NCBI GenBank assembly: GCA_902464405.1
Contig: CABQJD010000001.1
Span: 1-64,000, forward strand
Direction: 5' to 3'
Length of the DNA stretch: 64,000 nt
DNA from: an uncultured Actinomycetaceae bacterium
GTDB lineage: Bacteria; Actinomycetota; Actinomycetes; Actinomycetales; Actinomycetaceae
In this document: positions 9,000 to 17,657 of the stretch, in pieces
Layout of the letters: each line of letters starts with the position of its first letter
Position numbering within the stretch: the first letter of the stretch is position 1
Notes under the pieces: model-generated
Database searches by the model: none
Seen by the model: the letters and a program-made list of their open reading frames with translations, nothing else
Told to the model about the DNA's origin: nothing
Made by a program: the position numbers and the translations under genes

Positions 9000-10691
9000 C
9001 TACATTTTCTCTGGAGCGCTCACTCCGAGCAAACCGAGACCGTTTGCAATCACCTGCCCTGCAGCATCATTCAACCACAGCCGCGCTTCATGAACTGGCT
9101 CAAGGGGATCGTCTCCACGTGGCGTCACTCGGCTCTTGCCATACCAAGTGTGGTAAGCAGAGGCTAATTCTTCTAGATAGCGGGCAACGCGATGAGGCTC
9201 GCGCAGCTCGGCAGATTGAGTGACGATTTCCGGATAGCGAGCGAGCACTCCGAGCAGTTCACTATCTGCCTCAGAGCTCAGCTGCGCTGGATCAAAGGTC
9301 TCTCCCGCAGGCGAACGATTCACTCCGTGCTCAGCAGCATTGCGATCCACAGAGCGCGTGCGCGCGTACGCATACTGCACATAATAGACAGGGTTTTCAT
9401 TTGTGTGAGAAGAAATGAGATCCAGATCGATTTCGAGCGGCGTATCCATTGCAGCACGCACAAGAGAATAGCGCGCAGCATCTACGCCTGCAGCCTCAAC
9501 GAGATCATCGAGCACAACCACTGTGCCTGCGCGTTTGCTCATGCGAACCGGCTGCCCATCACGCACAAGATTGACGAGCTGCCCGATGAGAATCTCCATA
9601 TTCTCACCTTTTCCAGCAGTATCACCAAAAGCACGAGCCATCGCATACATACGCCCGATATAGCCATGATGGTCTGCACCGAGCATATAAATAGCATGAT
9701 CTGCGCCGCGTGCGCGCTTGTCGAGATAGTAGGCAATATCGCCAGCAAAATAGGCAGCTTCGCCGTCACTCTTAATAATCACACGGTCTTTATCGTCACC
9801 AAAATCTGTGGACCGCAGCCACGTTGCGCCGTCGTTATCGTAGATCACACCCATATCACGCAGCTTCTCAATTGCACCAGCCACTGCGCCTGATTCATGC
9901 AGAGAATCTTCATGGAAATACACATCAAAATCCGAGCGGAATTCGTGCAGCTCATCTTTAATTTCACCAAACATCATCGTGACGCCATGCTCGCGGAAAA
10001 ATTCTTGGGCTTCTTCGCGCGGCGCCTGAGTAAGATCAAATTCTGGGTGTTCATCTATCACGCGCTGTGCTATCTCGGCAATATATGCGCCCCCATAGCC
10101 ATCTTCCGGGGTCTTTTCACCCAAAGCGCTCGCCAAGAGCGAAGCACTGAAATGATCAATCTGGGATCCATGATCGTTGAAATAGTATTCGCGAGTGACG
10201 GTGGCACCGCTCGCTTCGAGTATGCGTGCGAGCGAATCACCCACTGCAGCCCAGCGCGCTCCACCTATATGGATTGGCCCTGTAGGGTTGGCGGAAACAT
10301 ATTCAAGATTCACATGCCCGAGAGGTGACGCTGCCGCACCTGCCGCTCGCCCGTAGCTCTCACCAGCCGTCACAATCGTACGCGCCAGCTCTCCAGCAGC
10401 AGCTGCGTTGAGCGTGATATTTATAAAGCCAGGACCTGCAATATCTGCTCGATCGATAGCTGGGCAGAGCAGCAAACGCTGCACAAGCGTCTGCGCAAAT
10501 GTTCGAGGGTTTGTGCCGGCTTTTTTCGCGAGCTGCATTGCGATATTGGTGGCCCAATCACCGTGTTCGCGCGAGCGTGGGCGCTCTACTTTCACGGCAG
10601 GCAGATCTGTTTCATCGAGCTGCAAGCTGCCATCATGTATGAGATCACTGATCGACGTGCGGATATATTCAGATAGTTCTTCTGGCGTCAT
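9000..10691 (-). CDS. argS: Arginyl-tRNA synthetase
   Basis: Class Ia synthetase that charges tRNA(Arg). The 563-residue product has the ArgRS N-terminal additional domain (residues 1-100), the catalytic HIGH motif in ANPTGPIHIGGARWAAVGD, the variant KMSKS loop VRMSKRAGTVV, and the C-terminal DALR anticodon-binding domain ending in NGLGLLGVSAPEKM. It is divergent from a tRNA-Arg(CCG) gene 300 bp upstream. Length is normal. Confidence 0.97.
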   Translation of the reverse strand: MTPEELSEYIRTSISDLIHDGSLQLDETDLPAVKVERPRSREHGDWATNIAMQLAKKAGTNPRTFAQTLVQRLLLCPAIDRADIAGPGFINITLNAAAAGELARTIVTAGESYGRAAGAAASPLGHVNLEYVSANPTGPIHIGGARWAAVGDSLARILEASGATVTREYYFNDHGSQIDHFSASLLASALGEKTPEDGYGGAYIAEIAQRVIDEHPEFDLTQAPREEAQEFFREHGVTMMFGEIKDELHEFRSDFDVYFHEDSLHESGAVAGAIEKLRDMGVIYDNDGATWLRSTDFGDDKDRVIIKSDGEAAYFAGDIAYYLDKRARGADHAIYMLGADHHGYIGRMYAMARAFGDTAGKGENMEILIGQLVNLVRDGQPVRMSKRAGTVVVLDDLVEAAGVDAARYSLVRAAMDTPLEIDLDLISSHTNENPVYYVQYAYARTRSVDRNAAEHGVNRSPAGETFDPAQLSSEADSELLGVLARYPEIVTQSAELREPHRVARYLEELASAYHTWYGKSRVTPRGDDPLEPVHEARLWLNDAAGQVIANGLGLLGVSAPEKM

Positions 10692-10949
10692 ACCGTCATT
10701 CTAACGGGCAAAGGAACGCCGCCCCTATTTACTGTGATGTGAATATCACCGCGTCTTTCTTTGAACATATACAGGCTCATTACTTTCAGTATTACCCTCA
10801 GTATTATTGCCTACTCACGCGTACACATCAGCAGGTATCAGCAGGTATATTTAACAAGCATTGGCCAGATAAGCATTGCTAGGAATGTATGCGAGCGTAG
10901 ACGTTTTCCATAGCGATACACCATCGAACGCCAGAAAAAGAATATGGAA

Positions 10950-10978
10950 TTGTGACTCAGAGCAATTCCAACTAAAAT
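10950..10978 (+). promoter_or_regulatory. Promoter of tRNA-Arg
   Basis: TTGTGA (10950-10955), a 17-nt spacer, then TAAAAT (10973-10978), positioned so that transcription would start about 6 nt before the mature tRNA. Both hexamers are near the sigma-70 consensus. Confidence 0.6.
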
Positions 10979-10990
10979 CAAAAGCACTTG

Positions 10991-11063
10991 GCCCCAGTAG
11001 CTCAGGGGATAGAGCGTTCGCCTCCGGAGCGAAAGGTCGCAGGTTCGAATCCTGTCTGGGGCA
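10991..11063 (+). tRNA. tRNA-Arg (anticodon CCG)
   Basis: A 73-nt cloverleaf. The acceptor stem GCCCCAG (10991-10997) pairs with CTGGGGC (11056-11062), followed by discriminator A. The D arm contains AGCTCAGGGGAT-AGAGC. The anticodon stem TTCGC/GCGAA encloses loop CTCCGGA, giving anticodon CCG, which reads CGG. The T arm contains GGTTCGAATCC. The 3' CCA is not encoded (ACCG follows). Confidence 0.95.
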
Positions 11064-11312
11064 CCGAATTTTCAGCGATATAAAGCCATTATAAAAACCG
11101 AAAAATCGCGGTACGAAAAGCTGCGATTATAGAATAAGAAAAGCACAGTACGTTTTTTCTTTAGTTTTTCTCACCACAGCAGTGTTGAAGCTTTAAAGAA
11201 AACGCTTGGCCGCTATATGCGCACTCTATTGACACTCCCACACAGCTTAAGATAACCTCAATTTATCCAAATAGTTACTTAGTAACCACTGCGAAGAAGC
11301 TAGGAGAATCCT
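11064..11312 (+). promoter_or_regulatory. Promoter and palindrome before the efflux operon
   Basis: TTGACA at 11229-11234 and GATAAC at 11251-11256 (16-nt spacer) form a plausible promoter. Downstream, GTTAC-TTA-GTAAC (11274-11286) is a palindrome between promoter and start codon, well placed for a repressor. A closely similar 16-mer is found before the phosphatidylcholine synthase gene (53172-53187). No regulator gene adjoins. Confidence 0.45.
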
Positions 11313-12296
11313 ATGGACGCTCACCCTCGCCGCCGTTTCGTGATACAGATAATCCGCATCGTCATCTGGACGATCATTGCCATCGCACTCATTAAAGTAG
11401 CTTTCTTCCCTAATCAAGAAAAAAGCGAAGGAATTATCGGGCAAGGAAACTTTGAGCTTCCAACCGTGGAAGTGACTCGCGGCAGTATCGAAAACACGCA
11501 AGAGTTCGATGCAACCATACTACGTGACGACGCCAAACCAATCAAATCCTCAGCAGAAGGAACCATCGTCAAGATATTTGCTGCCAATGGCGCCGCCGTC
11601 AATGAAGGAGATCGAATTCTCCAAGTGCGCAGCGAAGTAACTGTAGGATCAAACAACCCCGAAGAAGGGGCGAGCACAGCATATAAGTGGATCGACATAT
11701 ATGCACCCACAGCAGGAACTGTTCGCGTAGATGCAATTGAAAACCAAACTGTCTCTGTCGGAGAGGCCTTAGGTGAAATTGAAGCCACCACCTTCCACGC
11801 CAGCGTACAGCTCACTCCCGATAAGCTCTATCGCCTGCAAGGGATTCCCAGCGAAGCAACACTTACTATTAAAGACGGCCCAGCACCTTTTACCTGCACT
11901 GGCCTGCGCACAGCGAGCATCACGTCTACCACGCAGTCCGGAGGAACAACTTCTCGCACCACCTCCCCTGAGTTGCGCTGTGCAATACCCTCAGATCAAA
12001 CAGTATTTGATGGCTTAAAAGCGACGCTCACAATCGCCGGCGAATCCGTGAGTGACGCTCTCACCCTCCCAGCCACTGCCGTTGAAGGACGATTCCGCGA
12101 AGGCAACGTCTACCTCCCTGCAGATACCCCTGGCGGCAAGCCCACAGCCAAGAAAGTAGAAATCGGCATAAGCGACGGTCAATACGTCGAAATCAAAGGT
12201 GGAATCGAAGAAGGAACGTCAGTTTTAGAATTCGTCCCAAGCATTGATCCAGAAGATATCAAAGACGATCAGACCGAGTACGGCATGAGCGAGTAA
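11313..12296 (+). CDS. Efflux adaptor, MacA/HlyD-like membrane fusion protein
   Basis: A 327-residue extracytoplasmic adaptor expected to partner the ABC transporter encoded directly downstream. Residues 15-32 form one N-terminal membrane anchor (IIRIVIWTIIAIALIKVAFF). After it come a HlyD-type barrel-sandwich/lipoyl-like region (EGTIVKIFAANGAAVNEGDRIL and TAGTVRVDAIENQTVSVGEAL, two half motifs) and a C-terminal beta domain with LPATAVEG, typical of periplasmic adaptor proteins. There is no long coiled-coil hairpin, so it is the short form common in monoderms. AGGAGA precedes the ATG. The transported substrate (peptide, drug or lipid) cannot be read from sequence. Confidence 0.82.
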   Translation: MDAHPRRRFVIQIIRIVIWTIIAIALIKVAFFPNQEKSEGIIGQGNFELPTVEVTRGSIENTQEFDATILRDDAKPIKSSAEGTIVKIFAANGAAVNEGDRILQVRSEVTVGSNNPEEGASTAYKWIDIYAPTAGTVRVDAIENQTVSVGEALGEIEATTFHASVQLTPDKLYRLQGIPSEATLTIKDGPAPFTCTGLRTASITSTTQSGGTTSRTTSPELRCAIPSDQTVFDGLKATLTIAGESVSDALTLPATAVEGRFREGNVYLPADTPGGKPTAKKVEIGISDGQYVEIKGGIEEGTSVLEFVPSIDPEDIKDDQTEYGMSE

Positions 12297-12308
12297 ACGG
12301 AGATTCTC

Positions 12309-13046
12309 ATGGCAATGCTCGAATTGCGCAATATCACGCGCACAGTCACTCTTCCCAACGGCGAAGATCTTCATATCCTCAAAGGAGTAGATCTCGACGT
12401 GAATCCTGGCGATCACATCTCGATTGTGGGGCATTCTGGCACGGGGAAATCTACCCTGCTCAACATTATCGGCTTGCTCGATCAGCCAACGAGCGGAAGC
12501 TATCGATGGGATGGAGACGATATTCTTACATTTGGTGACGCCGAACGATCCAAGAAGCGAGGATCCTCAGTTGGATTTGTGTTTCAGCAATTCAACCTCT
12601 TCCCCACCCGTAACGCTCTCAACAACGTAGAAGTACCCCTGCTCTACCACAATGGAACTGAACTTTTCCGCCGTCACTCGCTGGCGGCAGATATGCTCAA
12701 AAAAGTGGGGTTGGGCGAGCGCCTGCACGCCATGCCAAACCAGCTTTCAGGCGGTGAGCAGCAACGTGTGGCTATTGCCCGCGCACTTATCCGCCAGCCA
12801 ACACTCATTTTGGCCGATGAGCCAACTGGCGCGCTCGATCCGCACACAGGAGCTATGGTGATGGATTTACTGGAAGAAGCAGCAGCAGAAAATAATGCTG
12901 CACTTATCGTCATCACACATGATATGGGAGTGGCGCAGCGCGCTACGCACGTCTATGAAATCGCTGATGGAATCTTGCATGACGCCTCCCATCTACCTGA
13001 ATCTGTGCTGGTTGATTCCGTACCGCTAGGAGGCGACGCTCAATGA
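12309..13046 (+). CDS. ABC transporter ATP-binding protein, MacB/LolD type
   Basis: A 245-residue nucleotide-binding subunit that energises the permease overlapping its 3' end. Walker A is GHSGTGKST, the Q-loop lies in FVFQQFNLF, the signature is LSGGEQQRVAIARAL, Walker B is LILADEPTGALD, and the switch histidine is in VITHDMG. The LolD/MacB/FtsE subfamily is indicated by the compact size and by its neighbours. GGAGA lies 5 nt upstream of ATG. It is the second gene of the adaptor-ATPase-permease operon. Confidence 0.92.
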   Translation: MAMLELRNITRTVTLPNGEDLHILKGVDLDVNPGDHISIVGHSGTGKSTLLNIIGLLDQPTSGSYRWDGDDILTFGDAERSKKRGSSVGFVFQQFNLFPTRNALNNVEVPLLYHNGTELFRRHSLAADMLKKVGLGERLHAMPNQLSGGEQQRVAIARALIRQPTLILADEPTGALDPHTGAMVMDLLEEAAAENNAALIVITHDMGVAQRATHVYEIADGILHDASHLPESVLVDSVPLGGDAQ

Positions 13047-14374
13047 CCAGTTTTCTTGGCGCACTGATAGAAGCATGGGAAGAAGTGAAGATCAATCGCG
13101 CCCGCGTGATTCTTTCCCTTATCGGCGTTGGCGCAGCAGTGTGGGCAATGGCAACAGTGCTTGCTCTCGGTTCGCTCTTAACTGCCGCACAAGAGCATAT
13201 GTTTGCTCAATATGACGGAGTTCGCGGCACAATCACACTCACCACCACGAGCACAAACAGCAATGAAAACAACGAGACTAACGAGACAGCAGACAGCTTC
13301 AGTTCAAGCGATAACGCTGCTCCTTCATCTCAAGCAGCCAACAGTAGAGAAAAAGCCATCTCTCAATATGAGCATTTCCGCACAGCAACCGAGGCCACTA
13401 TTAAGCGAATAAACGCCAAGTATTGGACTATTAAGCAAAACCAGCAAATCTACCCAGATGCACCTGACTACAATAAATGCTACGACGAATGGTGCACAGG
13501 CGAAAACGGTTCACTTATCGGCGTCACCCCCGGATTTTTTGATATTTACGGGCGCGTCATTAAAGAAGGGCGATCTCTCGTCGATTCTGATAAAAATCTA
13601 CAAATGAATCCTGCTGTCATCAACGAAAACGCATGGAAAGCAATCGGAAAACCATCGCTTGCCAGCCACCCTCGGATATGGCTGAGCAAAGATCACACAA
13701 CGGCAGTCACAGTTGTAGGCATTGTTAAAAACGCCAATATCTACGACAGCGTTGAAATCTACGTGCATTCTGGCACGTGGCCGTACGTCACGCCAATACG
13801 AGGCGAGTATATGCCACGACCACCTCAGCTGAGCATTGTGGCCCCAGCAGACCAAGCTAAAGATGCTGCAAAAATATCTGCAGCAATCCTCCAGGGCAAC
13901 CTTGGCTCTGGCTATAAAGTGAACGGCCACTTTGACGAGGGTGCTTTTGATAGATCGAGAGGCACAGAAACAGCGATCACAACAGTTGTGGCAGCAATTG
14001 GAGGAATTGTGATTTTGCTCGGCGCGCTCGGGCTGCTCACCGTCAGTATCGTGACGGTAAAAACCCGTGTGCGAGAAATCGGTATCCGCCGCGCTGTAGG
14101 AGCTTCAGCAAAGAGAATCTTCTTCTCTGTATTCCTCGAATCAGTTGTGGCAACAACTGTTGCTGGATTTTTCGGCGTGGTCGCTTCGATTCTCACAATC
14201 AGATGTGCTCCGCTCGAGCTAGCTGGGATTGACTTAGGCGGAGTTGCGTGGGGTTATCCTATGCAGGCAGCTCTGCTCGGAGTGCTCATCTCTGCAAGCG
14301 TAGGAGCGCTGTGCGGGATTATTCCAGCAACAACAGCTGTGCGCATGCGCCCAATTGACGCTATACGCTTCTAA
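13043..14374 (+). CDS. ABC transporter permease, MacB/FtsX family
   Basis: A 443-residue membrane subunit with the MacB topology: one N-terminal helix (VILSLIGVGAAVWAMATVLAL), a large extracytoplasmic domain (residues about 50-300, Ser/Asn-rich near the start, with a YDEWC-containing loop), then three C-terminal helices including AAIGGIVILLGALGLLTVSIV and a final ALCGIIPATTAVRMRPIDAIRF. The cytoplasmic loop TRVREIGIRRAVGASAKRIF is the diagnostic FtsX-domain motif. Its ATG overlaps the ATPase stop (ATGA), implying coupled translation. Confidence 0.9.
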   Translation: MTSFLGALIEAWEEVKINRARVILSLIGVGAAVWAMATVLALGSLLTAAQEHMFAQYDGVRGTITLTTTSTNSNENNETNETADSFSSSDNAAPSSQAANSREKAISQYEHFRTATEATIKRINAKYWTIKQNQQIYPDAPDYNKCYDEWCTGENGSLIGVTPGFFDIYGRVIKEGRSLVDSDKNLQMNPAVINENAWKAIGKPSLASHPRIWLSKDHTTAVTVVGIVKNANIYDSVEIYVHSGTWPYVTPIRGEYMPRPPQLSIVAPADQAKDAAKISAAILQGNLGSGYKVNGHFDEGAFDRSRGTETAITTVVAAIGGIVILLGALGLLTVSIVTVKTRVREIGIRRAVGASAKRIFFSVFLESVVATTVAGFFGVVASILTIRCAPLELAGIDLGGVAWGYPMQAALLGVLISASVGALCGIIPATTAVRMRPIDAIRF

Positions 14375-14448
14375 CTTCCGCACAATCTGCACTAAGCAAT
14401 CGGAATAACCGGCAACCGAGCAATCGGCACATCCACCTCGGCTTTTGC

Positions 14449-14471
14449 AGGGATTACTGGCATGAATCCCT
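14449..14471. terminator. Possible bidirectional hairpin between convergent genes
   Basis: AGGGATT (14449-14455) and AATCCCT (14465-14471) form a perfect 7-bp stem with a 9-nt loop between the efflux permease and the convergent gdpD. No clear T-run is present, so this is tentative. Confidence 0.35.
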
Positions 14472-14507
14472 AGCATAAACTGGCATAATTATGTGCTCCT
14501 AGAAAAG

Positions 14508-15296
14508 CTACACACCATGCCAATATTCATCGATTACTCGCTGAGCGAGAGTCGGCTCATCGGTGATAATCGCATCGACGCCTTGCGCAAGCAGCTCACG
14601 CATCGTCGCCTCATGGTTAATCGTCCAGACGTGCACAGCCAGGCCTCGTGCGTGGCACAAGCGGATAAAACGAGGAGTCACCACTTGCACGCGCATTTGC
14701 TTCAGAGGTACTTGCACTGCCTCAACGCCATGTTTCACAGAAGGTACGAGCATTTTTGCAAAAAACAAACCAAGACGCGAAGGTAGATAAGAAAGCACGA
14801 CAAGAGTTGCGATTGCACCTGTGCCCAGCGATGAACGCACATCTTGAAGAGATCTGCGCATACCTTTGAGACGCATTTCGCTGAAAGATGCCAAGCTTAC
14901 ACGCTCAACAGCATTCGCTTTTTTTATCGTCGTTATCAAAGAATCAACGACGTGCTGAGATTTTGCATCAATGTTGAAAACAATTTCTGGAAAAAGCTCC
15001 AATGCATCATCTAAACGTACGAGAGGATTTCCTGAATAATCACGCACACGAGCCAGCTGCTTCCACGAGTAATCGGCAATTTTCCCCGTACCATCTGTGG
15101 TGCGATCGAGTGAACTATCGTGAAACAGGACTGCAACACCATCATTCGTAGCATGGGCATCAGTTTCAATATACCGAAAACCTTTGCTCGCCATCATGGC
15201 AAAAGCTTCTAAAGAATTTTCCAATGCCTCATGCCCGCCGCCTCTATGGGCAAGAACCCTTGGTTTCTCACCGATAGGCCATAATCGCCGTACCAT
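14508..15296 (-). CDS. Glycerophosphodiester phosphodiesterase
   Basis: GDPD/UgpQ-type TIM-barrel enzyme that hydrolyses glycerophosphodiesters to glycerol-3-phosphate and an alcohol. Catalytic motifs are visible: AHRGGG (first histidine), ENSLEAF, the metal-binding ETDAHATNDG, and the second histidine in LFHDSSLDRTTDG. No signal peptide is evident, so it is probably cytoplasmic. The ATG at 15296 gives 262 residues; an upstream in-frame GTG at 15329 overlaps the end of the M23 peptidase gene, so the start is uncertain. It may share a transcript with that gene. Confidence 0.88.
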   Translation of the reverse strand: MVRRLWPIGEKPRVLAHRGGGHEALENSLEAFAMMASKGFRYIETDAHATNDGVAVLFHDSSLDRTTDGTGKIADYSWKQLARVRDYSGNPLVRLDDALELFPEIVFNIDAKSQHVVDSLITTIKKANAVERVSLASFSEMRLKGMRRSLQDVRSSLGTGAIATLVVLSYLPSRLGLFFAKMLVPSVKHGVEAVQVPLKQMRVQVVTPRFIRLCHARGLAVHVWTINHEATMRELLAQGVDAIITDEPTLAQRVIDEYWHGV

Positions 15297-15316
15297 AGTA
15301 TTCTTGGCGTACCACC

Positions 15317-16366
15317 TTAGCCTGCACACTTCTGGCTAAGATCAACAGCACCGAGATCTTTTAAGAAACTCAAAGGCTCTGAGGCCTCAGTATCCATTCC
15401 AGCCCCATGATGCATTTCAAAATGAAGATGTGCTCCCGTACTCGCACCTGCCGAACCTCGGCTCGTGATTTGCTGCCCTGCTTTTACCCGCTCGCCTGGA
15501 GTAACCAGAATTTGATCTGCATAGGAGTGCAGATACCACGATGTAAAGACTTTCCCATTGACCTTATGCTCAATGACGATACCGTTATTTGCACCAGCAG
15601 CAGTAACACTCAATACAACGCCATCAGCAACAGAATAAATCGGCGTCCCTGCAGCTCCCGCCATATCAACACCGTGATGCATTGAATAAACACCAGTAAT
15701 AGGATGTGCACGCATACCAAACGGAGAAGATATGCGATACGTTCCTTCCATCATCGGCATATATACCATCGAAAAATCATCAGGCACATATGCGCTGACG
15801 ACTGAAGAAGCTCCTTCAGCTAAACCTCGGCATACAGCAGAAGAATCTTGCGCAATAGAATTAGCAGACTCCACACGCTTCTGAGCTTTAGAAAGCTTCT
15901 GCCCGTTTTCCGAGGCAGTCACCGATTCTGGCGTGGATTCTTCACTAGTTTTCACTTCATTGGAAAGCACAGACATACCAGCAATAGCCTGAGCTTCGCT
16001 GGAGTTCTTAATAGAAAAAGATCCAACGGCAAATGCTACAACAGCAAACCCTGCAACTACGCCTGTAATCACGTGCTTGCCGTTGCTCATACCTGAGCAA
16101 AGAATATTTTTAAGGGAAGTAAATCGTCTACGCGCGCAGGAGGCATCAAATTTTAGCTGATCGTCAGTTTTTTTCTCATTATGCAAAATTGATTGAGAGC
16201 CTAGCTCTAAAACGACAGTGTCGTTAATATCTACAGAGCTATTTCCAATCTTATCTTCTATATGTTGCGCGCTCTCAGCCTGTTGTTTACTTTCAGCAGC
16301 CTGCCTAGCCAAACGGAGCTCACGCCTCGTAGGACGAATGCGCTCTGTGCAATTTTCTTGCGTCAC
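15317..16366 (-). CDS. M23 family (LytM) metallopeptidase, membrane-anchored
   Basis: A 349-residue cell-wall endopeptidase of the lysostaphin/LytM fold. A cytoplasmic N terminus rich in charged residues precedes one membrane segment (VITGVVAGFAVVAFAVGSFSI, about residues 98-118) and a linker. The C-terminal peptidase domain has the zinc ligands in HHGVDMAGA (H-x3-D) and HLHFEMH (H-x-H), preceded by SPFGMRAHPITG. The start is a GTG at 16366, supported by a strong AAGGAG 7 nt upstream. It probably cleaves peptidoglycan cross-links outside the membrane; the exact bond is unknown. Confidence 0.9.
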   Translation of the reverse strand: MTQENCTERIRPTRRELRLARQAAESKQQAESAQHIEDKIGNSSVDINDTVVLELGSQSILHNEKKTDDQLKFDASCARRRFTSLKNILCSGMSNGKHVITGVVAGFAVVAFAVGSFSIKNSSEAQAIAGMSVLSNEVKTSEESTPESVTASENGQKLSKAQKRVESANSIAQDSSAVCRGLAEGASSVVSAYVPDDFSMVYMPMMEGTYRISSPFGMRAHPITGVYSMHHGVDMAGAAGTPIYSVADGVVLSVTAAGANNGIVIEHKVNGKVFTSWYLHSYADQILVTPGERVKAGQQITSRGSAGASTGAHLHFEMHHGAGMDTEASEPLSFLKDLGAVDLSQKCAG

Positions 16367-16493
16367 GCTATCTCCTTTTAGCCAACGATCTTTACCACTG
16401 AAAATAATAACGCTTTGATAACAAAATCGCTACATGAAGTTATATATTGAATCGTGAAACGGCGCACAAGGCGCTCGCGCTTAAGCCAGCACC

Positions 16494-16601
16494 CTGTGAG
16501 CTGACGAGCCACGCTGCCAGAAATTGTGCATCCAGAATTGCTCAGCTCCGCTCCATGCAATATACCTGCGAATGATGCACTGTGAGCTGGCGAGCCACGC
16601 T
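16494..16601. repeat. 22-bp direct repeat pair in an intergenic gap
   Basis: CTGTGAGCTGACGAGCCACGC-type 22-mers occur at 16494-16515 and 16580-16601 (21 of 22 identical), 64 bp apart, between the M23 and CNNM genes. A minus-strand frame over them is not credible as a gene. Confidence 0.65.
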
Positions 16602-16613
16602 CTGGCACATACG

Positions 16614-17657
16614 TCACCTACGCTGCATGGCATCGCGCACTTCACCCACAAGCTCTTCCAAAATGTCTTCAAGAAAAATTACGCCAAGTATATGCTCAAA
16701 ATCTCTATCATCTACCACTCTTGCCATATGCGTGCTAGCGTTTTGCATTGTACGTAGCGCGTTTTCCACTTCCACGCTTGCACACACAATCGGAAGTGGA
16801 CGAATCCTGCGAGATGGAACAGGCTCAGCGCGCCGAAAATCTGGCACATCCAAAATATCTTTCACGTGCAGATACCCGCGAGGCACTCCCGATTTATCAA
16901 GTAGAGGAAAGCGAGAAAAGCCCGTCTTTCCAGCTAACTCTTCGAAATCTTGTACTGAAATCGTCCAAGGCACACTCGCTAAATCCTCAAGAGGAACCAT
17001 CACATCACGAGCAGTATGCTCAGAAAACTCCAGCGCACCAGAAAGCAAATCCACATCGGCATGGAGCACCCCTGCTGCTTCGCTCACCTCAACGATTGAT
17101 GCCACTTCATCTGCAGTGAACGCAGAAGCCACTTCATCCTTAGGCTCTACGCCAAGAAGGCGGATCATATGGACCGAGAGCCAGTTTAAGCTCGCTACCA
17201 CTGGGTAGAAAATTTTTGCGAATACGACGAGCACAGGCATAAAAAGCAATGCAGCCCTCTCAGGAGTCGTAATCGTAATATTTTTAGGAACCATCTCCCC
17301 CAGCACAACGTGTAAAAAAACAACTAAGAGAAGCGCTAGCACGAACGCAATTGGATGCGTGAGCTGATGCGGCACGTGAAGAAACTCCAGAGGCACCTCG
17401 ATAAGATGAGCGATAGCAGGCTCACTGATTGCACCTAAAGCAACCGAACAGATAGTGACGCCGAGCTGGCACGTTGCAAGCATAAGTGTGAGATTCTCAA
17501 GAGCATAAATCACCGTTTTTGCGCCGCGTTTTCCCTGCTCAACCAACGGCTCAATACGCGAGCGCCGCGCGCCCATCACAGCAAATTCAGAGCCTACAAA
17601 ATACGCGTTTCCAATCAGCAAAAGCAACGTTATCAGCAATGCAGCCCACGTATTCAT
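16614..17657 (-). CDS. CNNM/CorC-like membrane protein (DUF21-CBS), second copy
   Basis: A 347-residue 'hemolysin-related' protein with an N-terminal DUF21/CNNM transmembrane domain (about residues 1-190, helices beginning WAALLITLLLLIGNAYFVGSE) and a CBS pair (AARDVMVPLEDL and PLPIVCASVEVENALRTM). It ends soon after the CBS pair and lacks the C-terminal CorC_HlyC domain present in its upstream partner. Homologues act in Mg2+/Co2+ handling. Its ATG overlaps the stop of the partner gene (ATGA at 17654-17657), so the two probably form one complex. Confidence 0.87.
   Translation of the reverse strand: MNTWAALLITLLLLIGNAYFVGSEFAVMGARRSRIEPLVEQGKRGAKTVIYALENLTLMLATCQLGVTICSVALGAISEPAIAHLIEVPLEFLHVPHQLTHPIAFVLALLLVVFLHVVLGEMVPKNITITTPERAALLFMPVLVVFAKIFYPVVASLNWLSVHMIRLLGVEPKDEVASAFTADEVASIVEVSEAAGVLHADVDLLSGALEFSEHTARDVMVPLEDLASVPWTISVQDFEELAGKTGFSRFPLLDKSGVPRGYLHVKDILDVPDFRRAEPVPSRRIRPLPIVCASVEVENALRTMQNASTHMARVVDDRDFEHILGVIFLEDILEELVGEVRDAMQRR

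Noticed and set aside
16378..16617. 79-codon minus-strand frame between the M23 and CNNM genes
   Set aside because: It lies over the 22-bp direct repeats and shows no domain.
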